Below are positions 1 through 6,872 of a stretch of 64,000 nucleotides of DNA, in pieces. The translations under genes were made by a program, and so were the position numbers. The notes under the pieces are model-generated. The model saw nothing but the letters and a program-made list of their open reading frames with translations, did no database searches and was not told the DNA's origin. Source of the stretch: Actinomycetes bacterium (GTDB lineage Bacteria; Actinomycetota; Actinomycetes; Mycobacteriales; Mycobacteriaceae); NCBI GenBank assembly GCA_023461275.1, contig JAEYMI010000074.1:62001-126000 (forward strand), written 5' to 3'. The stretch's first letter is position 1. Each line of letters opens with the position of its first letter.

Positions 1-1258
1 CGCCCTGGCTGATCTCTCCGACCTGATGGCCGGCGCGGCCGATCCGCTGCAGCCCACTGGCCACCGACGGCGGTGCTTCTACCTGGATGACGAGATCGAC
101 TGCGCCCATGTCGATTCCGAGTTCCAATGAGCTGGTGGCGACGACACATCGCAGACGGCCGGCCTTGAGATCGTCTTCGATTTCGGCGCGCTGCTCCTTG
201 CTGACCGAGCCGTGATGGGCACGCGCCAAGGTCAGCGGAGCGCCGTGCGCGGTGCCGCTGGCCATGATGTGGGCCGGCGCTCCGCCGGGGACTCCGGGAT
301 TCGACGCTGCTTGCGTGGGTGCGGATTCCGTTCGGGCGGTGTGGATCTCGTTGAGGCGCGCGGTGAGCCGCTCGGCCAGCCGACGCGAGTTGGCGAAAAC
401 GATGGTGGTGCGGTTCTTCTCGATCAGGTCGACGATCGAGCTCTCCACGTAGGGCCAGAGCGAGCCGGCGGTGGGGGAGAAGGCGTCGTCGAGTTCATCG
501 GCGTCCGGTGGCGGCGGGATGTTGGCCATGTCCGGGACGGGGACATCGACGCGCAGGTCGAAGGTCTTCGATGCGGGTGGGCGCACGATCGTGCACGGTG
601 CGGTTCCGGCCAGGAATTCGGCGACCACCTCCGGTGGGCGGACTGTCGCCGACAACCCGATCCGCTGTGCGGGCTTCTCGAGCAGATCGTCGAGGCGCTC
701 CAGCGTCAAAGCCAGGTGGGTGCCGCGTTTGGTGGCGGCGACGGCGTGCACCTCGTCGACGATGACCACCTCGACCGATCTCAGGGTCTCCCGCGCCGCT
801 GAGGTCAGCATCAGATACAACGACTCGGGCGTGGTGATGAGGATGTCCGGCGGGGTCTTGATCAGCGCCCGCCGCTGCGATGTGGGGGTGTCGCCGGAAC
901 GGACACCGACGGTGATCTGCGGCTCGGGAGTGCGCAGTTCCTGGGCGGCACGGGTGATGCCGGTCAGGGGCGCACGCAGGTTGCGTTCGACGTCGACGGC
1001 GAGCGCCTTGAGTGGTGACACGTACAGGACGCGGGTGCCGGTGCGTTCGGTGGATTCGTCGGCGGCGAGGCGGTCGATGGCCCACAGGAACGCCGAGAGG
1101 GTCTTGCCCGAACCGGTCGGCGCGATCACCAGGGTGTTGTTGCCGTCGGCGATGGATTCCCAGGCGCCGAGCTGGGCTCCCGTCGGTTCCGGGAACGCGC
1201 CGGAGAACCACCGCCGTGTGGCGGGGGTGAAGCGGTCCAGAATTCCGGCGGCGGCCAC
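1..1258 (-). CDS. lhr: Lhr-type ATP-dependent helicase (N-terminal part, cut by window start)
   Basis: This is a superfamily 2 helicase of the large Lhr group, which acts in nucleic-acid repair. About 419 residues are visible and the C-terminus lies outside the window; full-length Lhr is about 1,500 residues. Reading the reverse strand from GTG at 1258 gives a start of the form VAAAGILDRFTPATRRWF. Walker A follows as APTGSGKTLSAFLWA, then the motifs VSPLKALAVD, TTPESLY, DEVHAVAATKRGTH and LSATVRPPE, then IVFANSRRLAERL and the second RecA-domain motifs ATSSLELGIDMG and QRIGRAGH. DEVH in place of DEAH is typical of Lhr. The gene is divergent from the cobalamin riboswitch and cbt genes. No ATG lies in frame just upstream, so GTG is the likely start. 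Confidence 0.9.
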   Translation of the reverse strand, partial: MAAAGILDRFTPATRRWFSGAFPEPTGAQLGAWESIADGNNTLVIAPTGSGKTLSAFLWAIDRLAADESTERTGTRVLYVSPLKALAVDVERNLRAPLTGITRAAQELRTPEPQITVGVRSGDTPTSQRRALIKTPPDILITTPESLYLMLTSAARETLRSVEVVIVDEVHAVAATKRGTHLALTLERLDDLLEKPAQRIGLSATVRPPEVVAEFLAGTAPCTIVRPPASKTFDLRVDVPVPDMANIPPPPDADELDDAFSPTAGSLWPYVESSIVDLIEKNRTTIVFANSRRLAERLTARLNEIHTARTESAPTQAASNPGVPGGAPAHIMASGTAHGAPLTLARAHHGSVSKEQRAEIEDDLKAGRLRCVVATSSLELGIDMGAVDLVIQVEAPPSVASGLQRIGRAGHQVGEISQG

Positions 1259-1344
1259 ACTCCCATCATTGCCTACCGCCCCGACAGAACCGTGGGTGCG
1301 GCCGTGACCGGGGTTTACTGAGGGCGCCCTGGGTATACAGTAAG

Positions 1345-1440
1345 CGTGCGTCAGTGCGCGGGGAACCCGGTGAGAGTCCGGGGCGGTCGCGCCACTGTGA
1401 ACCCTCCCGTCGAGGCGAGGGCGAGCCAGATCACCGGCAC
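1345..1440 (+). promoter_or_regulatory. Cobalamin riboswitch upstream of cbtB
   Basis: The conserved core reads GGGGAACCCGGTGAGAGTCC, then the B12-box-like GCGCCACTGTGA near 1387-1400, then AGCCAGATCACC near 1423-1434. These are hallmarks of cobalamin (RF00174-type) riboswitches. A short hairpin, CGGGA-N7-TCCCG at about 1460-1476, sits just before the AAAGGA ribosome-binding site of cbtB and could be the expression platform. High cobalamin would be expected to lower cobalt-transporter expression. The boundaries are approximate. Confidence 0.85.
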
Positions 1441-1493
1441 CGGCGCAGTTCGATCACCACGGGACGCGAGATCCCGCAGAAAGGACCACCGAT

Positions 1494-1724
1494 ATGAGCT
1501 CCACATCCGCCGCCACCTCGGCCGCTGCGCCGCGCGTACTGGCCGTACCCAATCTCTCGGTCGCCAGTGCCGCACTCTGGCTGACCCTGACCGTGCTGTT
1601 GGCCGCGCTGGCCTACTACTTCATCGGCTTCGACCAGGGCGCCTGGTCGGTGTTCGGCAATGACACCCACGTGCACGAGTTCGTGCACGACTCCCGTCAC
1701 TTCCTCGGCTTCCCCTGCCACTGA
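1494..1724 (+). CDS. cbtB: CbtB-type cobalt transporter small subunit
   Basis: This 76-residue protein has one membrane segment at about residues 24-46 and a His-rich C-terminus (HVHEFVHDSRHFLGFPCH). That is the CbtB pattern, in which the histidines probably bind cobalt. It sits directly downstream of a cobalamin riboswitch and 65 bp before cbtA, the usual cbtBA arrangement for B12-linked cobalt uptake. The ATG is preceded by AAAGGA at a good distance. Both the family and the regulation support cobalt transport. Confidence 0.88.
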   Translation: MSSTSAATSAAAPRVLAVPNLSVASAALWLTLTVLLAALAYYFIGFDQGAWSVFGNDTHVHEFVHDSRHFLGFPCH

Positions 1725-1789
1725 GTCGCCTCTCACTGGGCAGTTCAGAAGCACCGAGCCACAGAAGTCGACGAGGAGAACAACCGAAC

Positions 1790-2602
1790 ATGGAAAAGAA
1801 GTTCATCGGCGCAGGCCTGCTCTCGGGCCTGATCGCCGGCATCTGCGCATACATCTTTGCCCGCATCTTCATCGAGCCGCAGGTCGCCAAGGCCATCGAC
1901 TATGAGGACGGCCGCAGTCACGCCGAGGAGATGCTCGCCGGCGAGCACGGCCATGAGCACGAACTGTTCACCCGCAGCGTGCAGGAGAACATCGGCGCCG
2001 CCACCGGAACCATCATTTTCGCGCTGGCGATGGGCGCGTTCTTCGCCGTCGCATTCACGATCCTGTGGACCTATATCGGGCGGCAATACCCGCAGACCGA
2101 TCCGCGGTGGGTCGCCGCGGCGCTCGGCGTCATCGGATTCGTCGCCGTCTACGGCGTGCCGTTCTTCGCTTACCCGGCCAATCCGCCGGCCGTCGGCGAC
2201 GACACCACTATCGGCGACCGCTCGTCGTCTTATCTGATCATGGTGCTGTTCTCGGTGGCGTTCATGGTCGTCGCGGTCGTCGCCTACTTCTATCTGCGGC
2301 CCCGCCTCGGCGGTCTGGTGTCGGGGATTGTCGCCGGACTGGGTTATCTGGTGGCGGTCGGTATCACCATCGCGGTGATGCCGGAATTCCACGAGATCCC
2401 GGCGCCGTTGGAGAATGCCGACGGTCAGATCGTCTTCCCCGGCTTCCCGGCCGACGTCGTCGGAGCGTTCCGGATCTACTCGGTCACCAACCAGGTGATT
2501 CTGTGGACGGTACTGACGGTCGCGTTCGCACTGATCATCGGCTGGATCGCCAAGCGGGACACCAGCGAGAAGTCGACTCAGGTGGAGTCCGCGAACGCCT
2601 GA
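1790..2602 (+). CDS. cbtA: CbtA-type cobalt transporter membrane subunit
   Basis: This is a 270-residue integral membrane protein of the CbtA family, the probable cobalt permease. At least five hydrophobic segments are visible, near residues 5-25, 70-100, 115-130, 148-170, 178-200 and 238-255. An early loop is His/Glu-rich (EEMLAGEHGHEHELF). The start ATG follows GAGGAGAAC. It is presumably cotranscribed with cbtB under the cobalamin riboswitch. Its fusion to a soluble metal-binding loop is normal for the family. Confidence 0.88.
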   Translation: MEKKFIGAGLLSGLIAGICAYIFARIFIEPQVAKAIDYEDGRSHAEEMLAGEHGHEHELFTRSVQENIGAATGTIIFALAMGAFFAVAFTILWTYIGRQYPQTDPRWVAAALGVIGFVAVYGVPFFAYPANPPAVGDDTTIGDRSSSYLIMVLFSVAFMVVAVVAYFYLRPRLGGLVSGIVAGLGYLVAVGITIAVMPEFHEIPAPLENADGQIVFPGFPADVVGAFRIYSVTNQVILWTVLTVAFALIIGWIAKRDTSEKSTQVESANA

Positions 2603-2687
2603 CCTGACACGCCGTCCGATCGAGGACTGCCGAGATTGGGGACTTCTGACGGTAACCAGCACCCCTGGCGCTGGTTACCGTTGAAGC

Positions 2688-3242
2688 ATGCGTGACGTCA
2701 AGATCATCACCGCCGGGCGCACCGGACCCAACAAGCTGCTGTGTTTCGGTGGCGGCGACCAGCACCTCGACGATCACGGGCGCACCGACATGCAACGACT
2801 CCTCGGGGCGCCGATCACCGATGTGGTGCGGTGCGGACCGGAGACTTACGTCCGCGAATCGGCGCTGATCCTGGCCGGCGGCATCGCCGAGCGGGTGGTG
2901 GTCGACGACGGTCTGGAGTCGCTGCGCGTCGGATCGTGGGATGGCCTGCTGCCCGAGGAAGTCGACCGCGATCAGCTACGACAGTTCTTCACCGACGTCA
3001 CCTCGGCACCGCACGGTGGGGAGTCGGTCGCCGCCTTTGTCGAACGGATTGCCGAGTGGCGCAATGGAATCGACGACGGTGACGTCTCCACCATCGTGGT
3101 GGCGATGCCGGTGGGTCAGGCGCTCATGGCGCCCGACGCCACGTCGTACTTCGGCTGCCAGACCCACCCCGCGTCGATCTATCGGCTCCCGCCGGTCACC
3201 AGCACAACGCGCCCGCGCCCACCGTCGCGGAACGCTGTGTAG
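2688..3242 (+). CDS. Histidine-phosphatase-fold protein lacking catalytic residues
   Basis: This 184-residue protein has the layout of the histidine phosphatase (phosphoglycerate-mutase-like) superfamily. It has the N-terminal strand and loop, a LTELG-like region as LDDHGRTDM, GLESLRVGSWDG (compare GLREIDFGDWEG), and a terminal beta strand VVAMPVGQALM. The defining RHG is replaced by GRTG, and the second histidine (normally SHG) is replaced by MPVG, so it is probably not a phosphatase. It follows cbtA by 85 bp and may belong to the same transcript; a cobalt/cobalamin accessory role is inferred from position only. Its last 64 bp overlap the 3' end of the convergent oxidoreductase. Confidence 0.7.
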   Translation: MRDVKIITAGRTGPNKLLCFGGGDQHLDDHGRTDMQRLLGAPITDVVRCGPETYVRESALILAGGIAERVVVDDGLESLRVGSWDGLLPEEVDRDQLRQFFTDVTSAPHGGESVAAFVERIAEWRNGIDDGDVSTIVVAMPVGQALMAPDATSYFGCQTHPASIYRLPPVTSTTRPRPPSRNAV

Positions 3243-4108
3243 GCCTTCTCCGCTTCGTCGATCGGGTACGTGGCGCGCACGCGCACCGGAAGTTCGCCGC
3301 GCGCGGCCGACTCGAGCAACTCGCCGAGTCGGGTGCCGTCGGCCGCGACCATCACCATCTGCACCGTGACCGACGGCGTCGATTCGAGTCCGGGCACGAC
3401 GGCGACGATCGCACCGGCGTCGCGTACCGCGTCCAGGACCGGCGCACCGATGGCTGCCGAATCGATCGCGGCATCGAATTGTGTTGTCCGCGAGCTCAGC
3501 TCGGTGATCAACTCGGCACCGACCGATTCCGCGTACGCACGATCCTCGGATCGGCCGAGCCCGACGACCCGCCAACCACGGGCCACCGCGAGCGGCGCGA
3601 TGTAGCCACCGACACCGCCACCGATGCCGGTGACCAGTAGGGCGCCGGTCGGTTCGCCGAGCAGGTTGAGTGCCTGGTCGGCGGTCAGCGTATTCAACGG
3701 CAGCGACGCGGCGTCGACGAGGTCGAGTCCGTCGGGGATTGCGGTCGCAGCATCGGCGGGTACCACCACTTCGTCGGCTTGAGCGCCGATCTGGTTGCCC
3801 GCGCCCGCCGCGAGGGCGGCGACCCGGTTGCCGACCTGCAGCGTCGGGTTGTTCACTGCGGCGCCGACTTCGGTGACGATTCCGGCGATGTCCATGCCGA
3901 GTCCGACGCGGCCGGGACCCGACCATCCACTGGCGATGGCCCCGCCATGGGCGACGAACTCGTCGACCGGGTTGATGGTGGCGGCAGCGACGGAGATACG
4001 AATGGTGTTGTCACCGAGCGCTTGCCGGGATAGCGATGCGACCTCGATCGCTCCCTCCTGATCGGTGACAACGGCGCGCACGGTTGAGGTCTGGGTGGTT
4101 GAACTCAT
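3179..4108 (-). CDS. NADP-dependent quinone-oxidoreductase-like MDR protein
   Basis: This is a 309-residue zinc-independent medium-chain dehydrogenase/reductase (quinone oxidoreductase type). It has a GroES-like N-terminal domain (AAATINPVDEFVAHGG, GMDIAGIVTEVG) and a Rossmann domain with LLVTGIGGGVGGYIAPLA as the nucleotide-binding motif. The C-terminus has YPIDEAEKAYTAFRDGG. The start is set at ATG 4108 because GGAGGA lies just upstream; the reading frame stays open further upstream but without a ribosome-binding site. The gene is divergent from an HxlR/DUF24 regulator, the same pairing as qor2/qorR of Corynebacterium glutamicum, which suggests quinone or electrophile stress control. Confidence 0.85.
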   Translation of the reverse strand: MSSTTQTSTVRAVVTDQEGAIEVASLSRQALGDNTIRISVAAATINPVDEFVAHGGAIASGWSGPGRVGLGMDIAGIVTEVGAAVNNPTLQVGNRVAALAAGAGNQIGAQADEVVVPADAATAIPDGLDLVDAASLPLNTLTADQALNLLGEPTGALLVTGIGGGVGGYIAPLAVARGWRVVGLGRSEDRAYAESVGAELITELSSRTTQFDAAIDSAAIGAPVLDAVRDAGAIVAVVPGLESTPSVTVQMVMVAADGTRLGELLESAARGELPVRVRATYPIDEAEKAYTAFRDGGRGRVVLVTGGSR

Positions 4109-4172
4109 GATTCCTCCGGTGTTGGTGATCGTTGTGTCCACCATGGTGTCGAATGTTGCTATCCTTTGGGAA

Positions 4173-4198
4173 GTAGTTACCTGAAAGTGCGTTACTAG
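4173..4198. promoter_or_regulatory. Candidate HxlR-family operator
   Basis: An imperfect inverted repeat, TAGTTAC-N10-GTTACTA, lies in the 174-bp divergent region between the oxidoreductase and its HxlR-type regulator. Its position fits autoregulation and control of the oxidoreductase. The assignment is by position and symmetry only. Confidence 0.4.
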
Positions 4199-4220
4199 CC
4201 CAGCGGGCCAGCGACGGGGT

Positions 4221-4266
4221 GGTTTCGATACGCCGCCTCGCTGCGCTCGGTGGCCACTCAACCAGC
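4221..4266. repeat. Dispersed intergenic palindromic repeat
   Basis: This segment begins GGTTTCGATACGCCGCCTCG, continues with CTGCGCTCGGTGGCC and ends ACTCAACCA. The centre forms an imperfect hairpin (GCCGCC...GGTGGC around CGCTGCGC). From general knowledge, very similar elements are scattered through intergenic regions of Gordonia and other actinobacterial genomes. Only one copy was seen in this window. Confidence 0.6.
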
Positions 4267-4282
4267 AGTTGGAGGGAGATCG

Positions 4283-4687
4283 ATGATGGCAACCACGTCC
4301 GCCGCGCAGCGCCGTAAGCAGGCCAAGGCCGAGTACGACGCCTATCTGGCCCTATGCCCGAGCCGACAACTGCTCGATCGGATCAGCGACAAATGGGTGA
4401 CGCTCGTGTTGTGTGCGGTCGCCGAGGGGCCGCAACGGTATTCGGAGTTGTCGCGGCAGGTGGCCGGCGTCAGTCCGAAGATGCTCACCCAGACGCTTCG
4501 CAACCTCGAGCGTGATGGTCTCGTTCGCCGCGAGGTCACACCGACCGTCCCGGTGACCGTCGAATACTTCATCACCGATCTGGGCCGATCCCTGCATCAC
4601 GAAGTGGTGGCGATGAAGCGGTGGGCAGAGCACCACATGAGCGAGATCGATTCGGCGCGAGCCGCTTACGACGCGGCAAATGCGTGA
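4283..4687 (+). CDS. HxlR/DUF24 family redox-type transcriptional regulator
   Basis: This 134-residue winged-helix protein contains LALCPSRQLLDRISDKW, the DUF24 signature. The conserved N-terminal cysteine (residue 25) is the redox-sensing residue in QorR- and YodB-type regulators. The recognition helix region is SELSRQVAGVSPKMLTQTL and the wing is LVRREVTPTVPVTVEYFITD. ATG 4283 follows GGAGGGAGATCG, which fixes the start. It is divergent from an MDR quinone oxidoreductase, its probable target, so a QorR-like role is likely. The inducing signal cannot be read from sequence. Confidence 0.85.
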   Translation: MMATTSAAQRRKQAKAEYDAYLALCPSRQLLDRISDKWVTLVLCAVAEGPQRYSELSRQVAGVSPKMLTQTLRNLERDGLVRREVTPTVPVTVEYFITDLGRSLHHEVVAMKRWAEHHMSEIDSARAAYDAANA

Positions 4688-4707
4688 GTCACGCCTGCTT
4701 GATGTGT

Positions 4708-5427
4708 CTAATCAGACGTGGCGTCGTCGACGACTGACCATTGGACCGAAATCACCGGTTCGGCCCGGACGACGGAGGCGAGCGCGTCCTCGATTTCGCG
4801 GTCGTCGCGTTCAGCGCTGTGCACGTAAGCCGTGATGGTTACCACGCCGCTGGGCCCGTCGGTTGCCGCGATCGACCGGACCGTGAGTTCCGGGCGATGG
4901 ATGGCGTCGAAAACCAGTGCGCGAACCTCTGTTTCGGCACTTTGTGGGCACGTGACGACGAATGTGTACTCCGCCGATGGTGTTTCGCGGAGGGCTTGGC
5001 CGGGGTGGCGGTCGATGAGGCGTCCGAGGGGACGCAGCAGCGTGTTGGCGAGCATGATCATGGCCGTACCCGCCAAGGCGACCGCGAGCATTCCGCCGCC
5101 CGCCAGCGCACCCACCGCGGCTGACGCCCACAACGTGGCCGCGGTGTTCAGTCCGGAGATGGACACTCCTTGTTTCATGATGACGCCGGCGCCCAAGAAG
5201 CCGATGCCGGACACCACCTGGGCGGCCACTCGGGTGGGGTCGGCATCGGGGCCGTGGAAGCTGAAGGCGCCCATGACGACGAAGAGTGCGGCGCCCAGTG
5301 CAACCAGTGCGTTGGTACGCAGACCCGCTGTGCGCGAACGCCATTGACGTTCCAAGCCGACCAGTGAACCGCACACCACGGCGACTGCGATGCGTGCGAA
5401 GATTTCCATGGTGATGCTGGTTGTCAT
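4708..5427 (-). CDS. MgtC/SapB family membrane protein
   Basis: This 239-residue protein has the MgtC N-terminal membrane domain: VCGSLVGLERQWRSRTAGLRT, then QVVSGIGFLGAGVIMKQG and GLNTAATLWASAAVGAL, all diagnostic. A cytoplasmic ACT-like domain follows (about residues 150-235). MgtC proteins are linked to growth at low magnesium and to membrane-potential or ATPase modulation, but the molecular activity is unsettled. The gene lies 51 bp downstream of the Nramp gene on the same strand, so the two probably form a divalent-metal operon. Confidence 0.88.
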   Translation of the reverse strand: MTTSITMEIFARIAVAVVCGSLVGLERQWRSRTAGLRTNALVALGAALFVVMGAFSFHGPDADPTRVAAQVVSGIGFLGAGVIMKQGVSISGLNTAATLWASAAVGALAGGGMLAVALAGTAMIMLANTLLRPLGRLIDRHPGQALRETPSAEYTFVVTCPQSAETEVRALVFDAIHRPELTVRSIAATDGPSGVVTITAYVHSAERDDREIEDALASVVRAEPVISVQWSVVDDATSD

Positions 5428-5477
5428 GATGGCGGTCGCTTACTGCTTGGAGGGGAGGGGGACGTTGATTGCGAAGT

Positions 5478-6731
5478 TCAGGAGCCGACGATCATCAGCA
5501 CGATCAGCGTGAGGTTGAGTGCCACGATCAGCGCTGACGCGACAGCGGCCACCAACCGAAGTGGTAGGCCGTCGCGAAATTCACCCATCAGCTTACGGCT
5601 GCCGGTGAATCGGCCGAGCGGAATGATCGCGAACGGAATGCCGAAACTCAGCACCACCTGGCTGAGCACCAGCGCCCACGTCGGGTCGACGCCGAGTGCT
5701 AGCACGACCAGCGCCGGGATGATGGTGATGACTCGCCGGAGAACCATCGGAATCCGCACGCGCAGAAGGCCGGTCATGATCGCCGCGCCGGCCGATGAAC
5801 CGACCGCGGTGGCAGCCAAGCCGCTCGCCAGCAAGCCGACGGCAAAGGCCGTCGCGAGTCCGGGCCCGACCGACTCCGCCACCGCGTGATACGCGCCCTC
5901 GATGGAGTCGGTGCCCTCTTTTCCACGCAGGTTCTCCGCGGCGAGAAGCAGCAGCGCGATGTTGACCATGCCGGCGATGACCAACGCGATGACGACGTCG
6001 ACGCGGGTCACCCGCACCAGGCGGCGTTTGTGTTCGACGTCGTCGACCACACCGTGCCGGTCGATGACCAACGACGAGTGAACGTAGATCGCGTGTGGCA
6101 TGACCGTCGCGCCGAGCATGCTCGCTGCGACGAGTAACGATTCCGGGCCGTCGAGGCGTGGGATCAGGCCGCTCGCGATGTCGCCGGCGGCCGGTGGGTT
6201 GACGAACAGGCTGGCTATGAAACCGATCACCACGATGGCGAGCAGGCCGACGATGATGCGCTCGAAGATCCGCTGCTGGCGCTGGTTCTGAAAGATCAGC
6301 ATCAGAAGCGAGATGATGCCCACGATGACCCCGCCGAGTATCAAGGGGAGGTGAAACAGCAGGTTGAGGGCGATGGCGCCACCGAGGACCTCGGCCAGAT
6401 CGGTGGCGATCGCCACCACCTCCGCCTGGACCCAGAATGCTTTGCGCGAGCGATCGCCGAGCCGCTCGCCGAGTAGCCCGGGCAGGCTGCGGCCGGTGAC
6501 GATGCCGAGCTTGGCGGATTGGTATTGAATGACCATGGCGATGGCATTGGCCATCACCAGCACCCACACCAGCAGAAATCCGTAACGTGCGCCGGCGGTG
6601 ATGTTCGCGGCGACATTGCCCGGATCGACGTAGGCGATGGCCGCGACGAACGCCGGTCCCAGTAGGGCGGCATTCCGCCACCGTCCGACGCCTAAACGCG
6701 CCGCGATGGCGTCGGAGCGCAGCAGGGACAT
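5478..6731 (-). CDS. mntH: Nramp-family divalent metal transporter (MntH-like)
   Basis: This is a 417-residue proton-coupled Mn2+/Fe2+ importer of the Nramp family. It contains the metal-site motif DPGNVAANI in helix 1, the helix-6 motif MLGATVMPHAIYVHSSLV, and roughly 11 hydrophobic segments. The start is taken at ATG 6731 (MSLLRSDAIAARLGVGRW). An earlier in-frame ATG at 6797 lies inside a palindromic element that looks like an operator, so it is unlikely to be used. The gene is upstream of mgtC in a probable two-gene unit. Confidence 0.9.
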   Translation of the reverse strand: MSLLRSDAIAARLGVGRWRNAALLGPAFVAAIAYVDPGNVAANITAGARYGFLLVWVLVMANAIAMVIQYQSAKLGIVTGRSLPGLLGERLGDRSRKAFWVQAEVVAIATDLAEVLGGAIALNLLFHLPLILGGVIVGIISLLMLIFQNQRQQRIFERIIVGLLAIVVIGFIASLFVNPPAAGDIASGLIPRLDGPESLLVAASMLGATVMPHAIYVHSSLVIDRHGVVDDVEHKRRLVRVTRVDVVIALVIAGMVNIALLLLAAENLRGKEGTDSIEGAYHAVAESVGPGLATAFAVGLLASGLAATAVGSSAGAAIMTGLLRVRIPMVLRRVITIIPALVVLALGVDPTWALVLSQVVLSFGIPFAIIPLGRFTGSRKLMGEFRDGLPLRLVAAVASALIVALNLTLIVLMIVGS

Positions 6732-6786
6732 GCGATCAATCTCGCACACCAGCCGTTCATCTTCAACACGGACGAAACAAAAATTT

Positions 6787-6807
6787 CGGGTAGCCAAACT
6801 TTACCCG
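6787..6807. promoter_or_regulatory. Palindrome upstream of mntH, candidate metalloregulator operator
   Basis: CGGGTA-N9-TACCCG is a perfect 6-bp inverted repeat located 56 bp before the mntH start and 66 bp before the divergent tex start. Symmetry and position fit a DtxR/MntR-type repressor site, but it does not obviously match a consensus I can recall. Confidence 0.4.
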
Positions 6808-6872
6808 CTTCGCGGACGCGCCAACGCGCCGTGGCCCTCGGCTGGGTCGGTGGGTTTCGGTAGGGTGCAGCG

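Noticed and set aside
495..1211. Long Arg/Pro-rich reading frame on the reverse strand at the window start
   Set aside because: It is a shifted frame of the Lhr helicase gene; only the frame from GTG 1258 carries helicase motifs.
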